From contig JAEZEH010000151.1 in the NCBI GenBank assembly GCA_023417785.1, positions 16,327 to 80,326 on the forward strand: a stretch of DNA of 64,000 bases. Reading direction: 5' to 3'. This DNA is from Bacteroidota bacterium (GTDB lineage Bacteria; Bacteroidota; Bacteroidia; Cytophagales; Cyclobacteriaceae). Made by a program: the position numbers and the translations under genes. The notes under the pieces are model-generated. The model saw nothing but the letters and a program-made list of their open reading frames with translations. It did no database searches and had not been told where the DNA came from. Positions 34,471 to 42,034 of the stretch are shown one piece after another (the stretch's first letter is position 1; every line of letters starts with the position of its first letter).

Positions 34471-35298
34471 ATGGTGCGGGTTTGTGTCTTTGTAATACTT
34501 TTTCTGCCGGTAGTTGCAGCGGGCCAGAACACGGCAAGCGGAAAACTGCACAGTTACTATACCCTCTACTGTCAGGCTGAGGGGAAACTCGCCCCATCGT
34601 ACACACCATTTCATGAATTTGTCAGTAGACTCGAAAGCCGTCGCGCTCAGGCGAAAGACGATAAAGCTTTCATACATCATGTATTTGTAAAAGCCCATCA
34701 ACGTTTCTTCCGGGAATTCGAAGAGTACTCCTCGTTTGCTGACCTTGTTTCAACAGGTAAGTATAATTGCCTGAGTGGTACGGCACTGTTTGCGCTGTTG
34801 CTGGACCACTTTGTAATAGATCATCGCATCATCGAAACGAATCACCATATTTTTATTCTTGCCCAAACCAATGAGGGGTCAGTCCTTCTGGAGACCACCG
34901 ACCCGGAAAAAGGTTTTATCGGTGATCCGGGGGCTATCGCCAGGAAGATTTCGGAGTATCAAAATGTCCGGCAGGAGAAGATGGAGAATTCAAAAATTTA
35001 CCGCTTTCAATATCCCAGGGTGCACATGGATACGGTTTCGCTTACCGGTATCCTGGGTTTATTTCACTATAACCATTCGATCGAGGCCCTCAATGAAGGT
35101 GATTTTAAGAAAGCTATCGCACATTTGCATCACGCGTTTCTGTTGCATCGTTCTGAGAAGCTTGAAACATACCTTGATCTGGTTTACTCAAGTGTATTAT
35201 TCGAGGCCTCGCTCCCCCCGGAGATCAAGCACAACCATCTGGAGAAACTGCGTGTGCTGCGGGCCAAAAGACGCGCACGTGCCGGTACCGTTTTTTAA
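34471..35298 (+). CDS. Exported transglutaminase-like (papain-fold) protein, unknown function
   Basis: A 275-residue exported protein with signal MVRVCVFVILFLPVVAAGQ. It is not a named family I can place, but the middle has a transglutaminase/cysteine-protease pattern. Cys100 sits in KYNCLSGTALFALLLD at a helix start. His125/126 is in ETNHHIFILAQ, and Asp144 in LLETTDPEKGF follows a beta-hairpin. That Cys-His-Asp order and spacing fits SirB1- and Tgl-like domains. Upstream, FHEFVSRLESRRAQAKDDKAFIHHVF fits the helical lead of this fold. The last ~70 residues are helical with a TPR-like YNHSIEALNEGDFKKAIAHL. It may be an enzyme or an inactive binding module. Its stop overlaps the convergent OmpA gene by 4 bp. 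Confidence 0.72.
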   Translation: MVRVCVFVILFLPVVAAGQNTASGKLHSYYTLYCQAEGKLAPSYTPFHEFVSRLESRRAQAKDDKAFIHHVFVKAHQRFFREFEEYSSFADLVSTGKYNCLSGTALFALLLDHFVIDHRIIETNHHIFILAQTNEGSVLLETTDPEKGFIGDPGAIARKISEYQNVRQEKMENSKIYRFQYPRVHMDTVSLTGILGLFHYNHSIEALNEGDFKKAIAHLHHAFLLHRSEKLETYLDLVYSSVLFEASLPPEIKHNHLEKLRVLRAKRRARAGTVF

Positions 35299-35990
35299 TT
35301 AGACAGGATACGAAGTTCGACACGTCTGTTCAGGCTATGTCCTTCCGGCGTTTCGTCTCTGGAGATTGGCATAGTTCCCCCAAATGCCCGGGTTTTGATC
35401 CGGCCGGAGGAAATTCCGCGACTGGTTAAGAACTTTTTGACCGCGTCTACCCTATCCTTCGACAACTTCATATTGTCACGGGAACTTCCCAGGTAATCCG
35501 TATGTCCTTCGAGTTGTATAATCATTTTGCTGTTATCCTTCATCATTTTCAGTACCACCTCAAGCTCGCCAAAGGATTCGGGGCTGATTCTTGATTTGGC
35601 CATTTGAAAGATCAGATTGTTGAGGCGTAATACCTGGCCCGGAGCGTGAGTTGAATAATTTCCCGCAGTCAGTTCGATGTTCATCACAACCTTTCCTGAA
35701 TCATTTGCCTCGGAGGGGTCGAGCATGTACTTGGCGGGAAGATAACCGTCAGCTTCCACAACGATGGCGTATTTCTCGTTGTCGAACATCGGAAACGAGT
35801 ATATGGAATTGTTGAGGGTTCCAATCCTGTTCCCGTAAGGGAGACTTTGGTATTGGATCCGGGCTTCCACGGGCTCTTTTGTTGAGGCGTTCACTATCAT
35901 GCCTTCGGCGATGATTAGCGAGTCGGAGTATTGTCCGAATGCTGTGAGGAAAGTGAAAAGGCTAACTAAAGAAGCGTAAAATTTTTTCAT
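35295..35990 (-). CDS. Small OmpA-family protein with CRD domain
   Basis: A 231-residue exported protein (signal MKKFYASLVSLFTFLTAFGQ). Residues ~25-110 form a carboxypeptidase-regulatory-like domain (AEGMIVNASTKEPVEARIQY). Residues ~120-231 are an OmpA_C peptidoglycan-binding domain with the key Asp in LEGHTDYLGS and Arg in LSKDRVDAVKKFL. It looks like the C-terminal half of the adjacent PD40/OmpA protein without propeller and discoidin-like parts. The two share the phrase RGISSxRI-FG-MP, so partial duplication is likely. It lies 11 bp downstream of that larger gene on the same strand, so co-transcription is expected. Role: non-covalent anchoring of the envelope to the cell wall. Confidence 0.9.
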   Translation of the reverse strand: MKKFYASLVSLFTFLTAFGQYSDSLIIAEGMIVNASTKEPVEARIQYQSLPYGNRIGTLNNSIYSFPMFDNEKYAIVVEADGYLPAKYMLDPSEANDSGKVVMNIELTAGNYSTHAPGQVLRLNNLIFQMAKSRISPESFGELEVVLKMMKDNSKMIIQLEGHTDYLGSSRDNMKLSKDRVDAVKKFLTSRGISSGRIKTRAFGGTMPISRDETPEGHSLNRRVELRILSN

Positions 35991-36001
35991 GGCGTCAGGA
36001 G

Positions 36002-38014
36002 TTAAAGTTTGGATAGTTTAAACTCAACACGTCTGTTTTTTTCTCTCCCTTTTTCAGTGTCGTTTGTATCAAGGGGCATCTTAGACCCAAAGTGTTTTGC
36101 TTGAATTCGCTGCGATGATATGCCCTGGCGTGAGAGGTAGGTAAGCACGGCCTGTACACGTTGACGTGAAAGCCTGAGGTTCTGTTCCTCCGGTCCCTGG
36201 TTGTCGCTGTGACCCGAGATCTCCACCACCGCGGAAGGTTGATCTTTAAGGATGACTACAAGTTTATTGAGCTCATCGATTGCGCTCGCATTGAGGTTCG
36301 CTTTGTTAACTTCAAAGTAAATAGGCTGCAGTGCAGCAACACGTTGTCGACTTTCGGGCTTCAGGATGAGATTCTTATTCTTGATTACCCTGTTTGGTTC
36401 TACCTTCCGCAGATCGATTTCTATTGTTTCAGATTTTCTGCCTTCAGCTTCCGCACGTACACGATATAGGTTACCGGCGGCAAATTGTATCTCGTAAAAA
36501 CCGGTTTCAGGGTTGGAAGTTGTGATTCCGCTTTCTTTTCCGGATGGCACTCTCTCATAAATAAGTCTCGCGCCCAGTGGGTCAAAAGATTTATCGGCGG
36601 CAACCTTACCCGATACCGTAACCCATGGTTCGGCGGTTTTAAGAATTGGCAGGCGGATACGGAAAATATCAGTATTCGTTTCGCTTACCCCTCTTGAATA
36701 ATATGCATATTCTCCCGACAAGGGGATGTTGAAAAACAGATCTTCAAGCGGGGAATTGATTGTGGGGCCGAGGTTCTCAGGATCAGACCAGTTTGTCCAC
36801 GTGTCGTCCAGACGTCTCGTAACATAGATATCACTTCCCCCATATCCGCTGAATCCTTTAGATGAAAAATACATTGTGCGATTATCAGTGTCGAGGAATG
36901 GAGAGGATTCGACTGCCGCCGTGTTGACCACATTTCCCAGATTCAATGGCTCAGTCCACGTACTGTCCTGATTCATAAATGAAACATACAAATCACGGTC
37001 ACCATAGCTGTCTTTTCGTTCCACCGACATGAGCAATGTCAACCGGTTGTTGGTTAAAAAGTAGTTGCCTTTTGGCTGAAGGTTATAATTATTGGTGATC
37101 TTGAGTGGAACCGGTTTGCTCCACGTTCCCGAGACATTTGAGCTGACACTCACCGTCGATTCAGTTCCATTGACGGGCTTGTTGTCAAGCAACATGATAG
37201 CCGACTTTCCGTCAGGTGTAATCGCCTGAATAGCATTAAGCGTGTTAGACCCCTCGGTATTGAACGACGTGCCCATGTTCTTGGCAAGTTCCCATTTTCC
37301 ATCGGCGTCGAGTTGCGAAAACCAGATGTCTTCATCGTCATTCAATCCCCCGGTATTTCCCGGATGGTTACTTCGGCTGAAGTATAAAGTTTTCCCATCC
37401 GGTGATAACACAGGACTAAGTTCTTTGTACTCGCTGTTAACATTCTTATCGAGAGACTCAATGAGGATTCCCGAGGATAGCAATTGCATGGTTGGAATGT
37501 CGGCGATTATCGGATAGCCGGAGTCGGAAATGGCAACAGCGTCTATACCAAAATAGTCTGTCAATACTGATCCGTCGAATTCCAGCTTTACTGCGGCAAC
37601 TCGGAACGAAGTCGGGTCCATGAAGATATTCAGCATTCTTCCCTTCAATGGTACAACCATTGGGTTAAGGGTATTGGTATGGTATTCCTTACCTGATTCG
37701 TCGTAGATGTAAACGTGGGCGATGGCCGACGGATTATGCGATTCCGCAATGGCGATCTGCCTGATACTTATTGGCTTGTCAAAACCAAGTTTGATGAATT
37801 CTTTTTGTTTCGGCATGTCGGGAGACCAGGCATTTGGATTCTGTCCTCCTGCCGGTAGTACATTTGGTTTCCCGAGGACCTGTTGCGCGGAATATTGAAT
37901 GGGCGTTAGTTCCGAAGAGAATTCGAGCACTTTCGACGCCCATTGAACGACCTGGCCACTAACGTGGAATGCGGAAAAAAAGAAGAAAGAAGCGAAAAGT
38001 AAAAGTCGCACCAT
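36002..38014 (-). CDS. OmpA-family protein with discoidin-like, PD40 and CRD domains
   Basis: An exported protein of 670 residues from ATG 38014 (MVRLLLFASFFFFSAFHVSGQ); the longer frame to 38092 adds an unlikely lead. Domains in order: a discoidin/F5-8C-like beta-sandwich (~20-160, with QQVLGKPNVLPAGGQNPNAW and EFIKLGFDKPISIRQIAIAE), a PD40 propeller (~195-430, with SPDGKTLYFSRSN and DTDNRTMYFSSKGFSG), a CRD domain (~470-545) and an OmpA_C domain (~560-670). The peptidoglycan-binding Asp and Arg are in ISGHSDNQG and LSRQRVQAVLTYL. It differs from the PorE-like protein by having a discoidin-like domain instead of TPRs. The cluster order patatin, this gene, then small OmpA gene suggests joint outer-membrane function. 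Confidence 0.9.
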   Translation of the reverse strand: MVRLLLFASFFFFSAFHVSGQVVQWASKVLEFSSELTPIQYSAQQVLGKPNVLPAGGQNPNAWSPDMPKQKEFIKLGFDKPISIRQIAIAESHNPSAIAHVYIYDESGKEYHTNTLNPMVVPLKGRMLNIFMDPTSFRVAAVKLEFDGSVLTDYFGIDAVAISDSGYPIIADIPTMQLLSSGILIESLDKNVNSEYKELSPVLSPDGKTLYFSRSNHPGNTGGLNDDEDIWFSQLDADGKWELAKNMGTSFNTEGSNTLNAIQAITPDGKSAIMLLDNKPVNGTESTVSVSSNVSGTWSKPVPLKITNNYNLQPKGNYFLTNNRLTLLMSVERKDSYGDRDLYVSFMNQDSTWTEPLNLGNVVNTAAVESSPFLDTDNRTMYFSSKGFSGYGGSDIYVTRRLDDTWTNWSDPENLGPTINSPLEDLFFNIPLSGEYAYYSRGVSETNTDIFRIRLPILKTAEPWVTVSGKVAADKSFDPLGARLIYERVPSGKESGITTSNPETGFYEIQFAAGNLYRVRAEAEGRKSETIEIDLRKVEPNRVIKNKNLILKPESRQRVAALQPIYFEVNKANLNASAIDELNKLVVILKDQPSAVVEISGHSDNQGPEEQNLRLSRQRVQAVLTYLSRQGISSQRIQAKHFGSKMPLDTNDTEKGREKNRRVEFKLSKL

Positions 38015-38149
38015 ATTGCGCAGTTTGGTGTTTCGGGGAATAAACTTAAATAAAAAACAAAACAGAACGGGTGAGGTGTATAAAAACCTCAATTTTTCAA
38101 CCGGAAGGATCTTCCTTAGCGAAATAAACTACTAATCATACGCGGAGAA

Positions 38150-40453
38150 TTATTCCAGCGAATGAGGTTGAAAGAGAAGAAATCCGATGTGAACAAGAAT
38201 TCCAAATTTCCTTTTTGGATCATCATAATAATTCAGGCTTGCGCTTAGGGGGCCGATCGGCGAATGGTAGACAAATGCAGCTGTCCCTGCGAAGTGTACT
38301 TCCGTGAAATCCGTAACGACAACAGTTTCCTGCATACTGTTTTCTTCAAAATATTCAAAGGGTTTAAACGCATACGCCTCCAGTCGGAGATCGAGTTTTT
38401 TCCTGAGATGGAACACGTTTTTGGAACCGACTCCCACGAAATTGAACGATCTGAAATTTGGTGCGAAAAGCGTTCTGCTATCCTGAAGAGGGAGGAATGC
38501 CGGGGCGTTAATTAACGTACCCATATAGTTTTGAAAGACAGGTTGATTTGAGGCGACAGCTTCGAGGAAGTATCCCGGCCTGAACTTGCCATAACCGAAA
38601 TACTGCTCTGCCCGTAGCCGCACACGAAACCAATCATAGCTGGCCTTTTCCCGTTTGGGAAAAACAGACGTATTACCAGGTTTCAGAGTTGCCGCAGCAT
38701 TGAAGTATTGTGCGGTAAGCGAAAACGCCCTGCCGGACGAAGGGTATTGCTTTCGGTTCAGCGAATTTGATTCGATTCCGATGCCTGTTCGGAAACCCTG
38801 GGTGGTCAGGTCATCCAGCGTGTCCGTTGATGCGAAAAATTTCTTGTTGGAATATCGGTCGTTGTTATTAAAACCTTCAAAGAACGCAATTGCCTTCATC
38901 GCGTGCTTGAGGGGAACACCCAGTGCAACCCCTGCCTTTCTATTAATGCGCCTGAGTACGGTAGGTGTAACTTCCGGAGTAACCTGCTCCAGCAAGTCGT
39001 CGCTTTCCAGATAATCCCAGCTGTCGAATCCGAGGTAAGGTTCGAGATAGAAGGGTGTCGCAAAATCCATTCTCACTTTTCCTATTCCGGAGCGGTAGAA
39101 GTTGCCGGTTTGTATTCCCAGGTAGGCATGACCCAGAAAATAATTGAACCAATAATAGTTCAGCCCCATATAAATGTTACTTATGTCGCGTGTTGCAATC
39201 ACCCCTCCGAAGTCCACCATAAAGTTTTGCTGAGGCCGGCGCGTAAGGTGAAGTCGGAAAAGACGGTCAAGGCTGTCGTAATAGATCTTCGGAAACACAT
39301 TCATGAAATAGTTTTCGGATACCAGCCTGAAGTATCCTTTCTTTATTTGCGAATAGTGTACCGGTCCCGTATAGGAACGGGGGGTCTTGAATACCTGCCG
39401 GATGTATCCGCGCTGTCTTCCGTTAAACCCATCGAAACTCAACTTTCCGAAAACAAAGGGGACACTATTATCTTTGAAGAGGTTTCTCCGGGAAGACATC
39501 GTGTCGCACGTAACCCGCCGTTCAATTTTTTGCTTGATTTCGTCTATCTGGCGGATTGTTTGGGCATATCCGCTATCAATCAGGCTCTTCGCACGACCGA
39601 AGTCGAAAGAGGTAAAACCCTTTAGATCGGGCTGGATGTATATGCCATTTTCGGGGATAAGCCCGGGGTCACTTTTGTCAAGCAACATGAATAAGAGTGA
39701 CCTGGAGATGAGTTTGTCATCGTTGTCATATGGGTATTCGTCGAAAATCTTCGTGGAGACGTTAACACCAATGATTACCTCAGGATTAAAGTCTTTCTGT
39801 GCGACGTCAACGGGAAAATTGTTGTACACGCCGCCGTCAAAAAGGTATTTCCCATCGACGCGGATCGGAGCATAAAAAAACGGTACACTCTGCGTTGCGC
39901 GAAGTGCTTCGCTCAGCGAACCTTTGGATAGGACGACCTGACTTTGTGTAAAGATGTCGGCGGTGACAACCCGAAGGGGGACAAACAAACTGTCGAAGTT
40001 ATTGCGCGAGATAGCCGACGCCTGGGCCATTTGCTCAGAAAGGGCAAAATTCAGGCTCACGTCGTTGGCCAGGCTTGAATTTAGCTGGAAGTTTAGCGTG
40101 GAATCCAACGCCAGGGTCACCGCCAGAAAACCGGGGTTCACATCACGCTGGTGGTAAAAGTAGTTATACCCTGCTTCACTCGCGCCACTCACCCAACGCA
40201 GGAAATGTTCGGACAATACCATGCGCTCGATTTCCTCCGGGCTCATTCCCGCGGCATAACAACCGCCTATGATACCGCCCATGGATGTACCGACGACATA
40301 ATCAATGGGAATTTCGTTTTCTTCCAGCGCCTTGAGTACGCCGATATGCGCGATGCCTTTTGCCGCTCCGCCACTAAGCACGACGCCAACCCTTTGGCTG
40401 TGCGCAAGTAAGGGAAGGAACAACAAAAGAAAGGCAAACTGTAACCGCTTCAT
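38150..40453 (-). CDS. Patatin-like phospholipase with POTRA-like linker and outer-membrane barrel
   Basis: A 767-residue exported protein (signal MKRLQFAFLLLFLPLLAHSQ). Residues ~20-300 are a patatin domain with oxyanion loop SGGAAKG, nucleophile Ser57 in GTSMGG, and Asp206 in FDGGVYNNFP, forming the Ser-Asp dyad. Residues ~330-390 form a short POTRA-like beta-alpha unit (FGKLSFDGFNGRQRGYIRQ). Residues ~400-767 are a 16-strand-like outer-membrane barrel with the terminal pattern GILVHIGFLLFQPHSLE. This is the PlpD/FplA-type architecture (type Vd autotransporters), where the passenger is a surface phospholipase A. Whether it is cleaved and released is unknown. It heads a leftward group with two OmpA genes. 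Confidence 0.9.
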   Translation of the reverse strand: MKRLQFAFLLLFLPLLAHSQRVGVVLSGGAAKGIAHIGVLKALEENEIPIDYVVGTSMGGIIGGCYAAGMSPEEIERMVLSEHFLRWVSGASEAGYNYFYHQRDVNPGFLAVTLALDSTLNFQLNSSLANDVSLNFALSEQMAQASAISRNNFDSLFVPLRVVTADIFTQSQVVLSKGSLSEALRATQSVPFFYAPIRVDGKYLFDGGVYNNFPVDVAQKDFNPEVIIGVNVSTKIFDEYPYDNDDKLISRSLLFMLLDKSDPGLIPENGIYIQPDLKGFTSFDFGRAKSLIDSGYAQTIRQIDEIKQKIERRVTCDTMSSRRNLFKDNSVPFVFGKLSFDGFNGRQRGYIRQVFKTPRSYTGPVHYSQIKKGYFRLVSENYFMNVFPKIYYDSLDRLFRLHLTRRPQQNFMVDFGGVIATRDISNIYMGLNYYWFNYFLGHAYLGIQTGNFYRSGIGKVRMDFATPFYLEPYLGFDSWDYLESDDLLEQVTPEVTPTVLRRINRKAGVALGVPLKHAMKAIAFFEGFNNNDRYSNKKFFASTDTLDDLTTQGFRTGIGIESNSLNRKQYPSSGRAFSLTAQYFNAAATLKPGNTSVFPKREKASYDWFRVRLRAEQYFGYGKFRPGYFLEAVASNQPVFQNYMGTLINAPAFLPLQDSRTLFAPNFRSFNFVGVGSKNVFHLRKKLDLRLEAYAFKPFEYFEENSMQETVVVTDFTEVHFAGTAAFVYHSPIGPLSASLNYYDDPKRKFGILVHIGFLLFQPHSLE

Positions 40454-40463
40454 TCGTATTGAA

Positions 40464-40492
40464 TAAAAAAATCCGGCCTTGGAAGTGGCCGG
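40464..40492 (-). terminator. Intrinsic terminator of the M23 peptidase gene
   Basis: On the minus strand a 6-bp GC stem (ccggcc/ggccgg) with an 8-base loop is followed by a run of Ts (complement of aaaaaaat). It lies 31 bp after the M23 peptidase stop and just upstream of the patatin gene, so the two are probably separate transcripts. Confidence 0.8.
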
Positions 40493-40522
40493 TCAAATTT
40501 CAACGAAGCATCGTGAAAAAGA

Positions 40523-41815
40523 TTATAGGCGCGCCATCGGATCCTGCTGCTCAGGGAACGGAACCGCATCTAGTTTCCCGACGATCTCTTTTTTAATAGC
40601 CTCAAAAGCTTCAAGGTTCTCGTTCTTGATAGGTTCGGACGGCGGAAGATCAACGGCAAGGGCATCAACCTGTACCCCGTTCTTCCAGAAGCGATAGCAC
40701 AAGTGAGGACCGGTAGCTAATCCGGTGCTTCCAACATAGCCAATAGTCTGGCCCTGCGTAACACGTGTACCTGCCCTTACGCCGGAAGCGATCCGTGACA
40801 TGTGCAGATATTGAGTCGTATAGGTAGAATTATGACGGATTTTAACATAGTTCCCGTTGTTTGATTTGTACTGCGCTTCTTCAACGGTTCCATCTCCTAC
40901 GGCGCGTATAGGCGTTCCGGTGGGTGCGGCAAAATCAGTCCCTAAGTGGGCTTTCCAAACCTTGCGCACCGGATGAAATCTGTTCTTGGTATAACGTGAA
41001 CTTATACGCGTGAATTCAATGGGATAACGAAGCAGGGCCTTGCGAAGACTCTTGCCGTCAGCGTTGAAAAAGCTTATCCCCTCGCCCTGATCAAACGGAA
41101 TAGCATAATATGCATGTCCAAAATGTTCAAAATAAATCGCGTTGATTTTACTGATGCCCACATAGTTACCGTCCACCTGCTTTTCCTCATAAATCAGCTT
41201 GAACTTGTCACCTCTCTGCAGCCGCTGGAAATCTACCTGCCATCCGAAAATGTCAACAAACTTGTTGGTGAGCTCATGCGAAATTCCCATCTCGTCCAGT
41301 GTCGCCGAAAGGTTTGAATAAATTTCCCCGGTCACGGTCTTCTCAACCGTTGATACCTCGCGCTGATAAACATTTACGGACAACGAATCCTGAAGGCTGA
41401 AGACAACGTAGTCGATAGCGTTGGGCTCGTAAACCAGGGCCTTGGCAGTCTTTAATGAATCCTGGTCACAAATCAGTGTATACTTCTTGTTGGCAGCAAT
41501 CTTCCGCACGTCGAATACATCCTTCGACATTTGCGAGATCTGATGAATAAGTTTATACGGAACGTTATAAGGGGTGAGAATATCGGTGAGACGCTGGTTG
41601 CGCTTAATCTTATCTTCAATTACAAGGTGATCGTCGACCACCATGCCGTAAAGAATATTCGGTTCTTTGATTTCAATTACCTCGGTGACGGTATCAACTG
41701 GATGGACTTCCGCGATTTCTTCGTTTGCCAGCTGCGGTACGTAATACCGGTTAAGAAAAAAAACAGCTGAAGCCAGTATCAGAAATGCAAAAATGCCTAC
41801 AAGGTTTTTTTTCAT
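40523..41815 (-). CDS. M23-family peptidoglycan endopeptidase with LysM-like linker region
   Basis: A 430-residue membrane-anchored protein. A single N-terminal helix (residues 4-21) places the rest in the periplasm. Residues ~65-245 form a two-part domain of the Csd3/MepM type that restrains the active site. Residues ~280-400 are the peptidase M23 (LytM) domain: metal ligands His290 and Asp294 in HLGTDFAAP, catalytic His338 in TQYLHMS, and His371 in GPHLCYRFW. The usual HxH is HxC here, with Cys373 in the place of the third zinc ligand, which may still bind zinc. MepM-like enzymes cut meso-DAP-D-Ala cross-links during wall growth. Two candidate promoter elements lie upstream and a clear terminator downstream. 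Confidence 0.91.
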   Translation of the reverse strand: MKKNLVGIFAFLILASAVFFLNRYYVPQLANEEIAEVHPVDTVTEVIEIKEPNILYGMVVDDHLVIEDKIKRNQRLTDILTPYNVPYKLIHQISQMSKDVFDVRKIAANKKYTLICDQDSLKTAKALVYEPNAIDYVVFSLQDSLSVNVYQREVSTVEKTVTGEIYSNLSATLDEMGISHELTNKFVDIFGWQVDFQRLQRGDKFKLIYEEKQVDGNYVGISKINAIYFEHFGHAYYAIPFDQGEGISFFNADGKSLRKALLRYPIEFTRISSRYTKNRFHPVRKVWKAHLGTDFAAPTGTPIRAVGDGTVEEAQYKSNNGNYVKIRHNSTYTTQYLHMSRIASGVRAGTRVTQGQTIGYVGSTGLATGPHLCYRFWKNGVQVDALAVDLPPSEPIKNENLEAFEAIKKEIVGKLDAVPFPEQQDPMARL

Positions 41816-41847
41816 GGGTCTTTCCGAGAGGTTAAAAAGTGTGAGCA

Positions 41848-41914
41848 GATTTCAAATATACACCCTTAGCAAAAACTTTCCCTGTTTCAGAGACGCTAAG
41901 TGATTTCAAATATA
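41848..41914 (-). repeat. Duplicated 13-bp TATATTTGAAATC elements upstream of the M23 gene
   Basis: On the minus strand the sequence TATATTTGAAATC occurs twice, at 41848-41860 and 41902-41914, 54 bp apart. Each contains an exact Bacteroidota -7 consensus TAnnTTTG. The upstream copy also has a correctly spaced -33 element, listed separately; the nearer copy does not. Confidence 0.6.
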
Positions 41915-41937
41915 ACGCAATGTGCAGAATATCAAAA
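41900..41937 (-). promoter_or_regulatory. Candidate promoter of the M23 peptidase gene
   Basis: On the minus strand TTTTG (41933-41937) is followed after 18 bp by TATATTTG (41907-41914). This fits the Bacteroidota -33/-7 promoter (TTTG, then TAnnTTTG). The expected start site near 41900 leaves a leader of about 85 bases. Confidence 0.6.
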
Positions 41938-42034
41938 TACTGCAGTCTGCTTGTTAAACCTGCTCTCAAGTAAGAAAGCGGCGAAAACCTTCAAAAAACG
42001 CAAACAGATTCCGCCGGGTGGACTCGACCCTGTT

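Noticed and set aside
38903..39625. 240-codon frame antisense to the patatin gene
   Set aside because: Shadow of the barrel region; no signal or domain.
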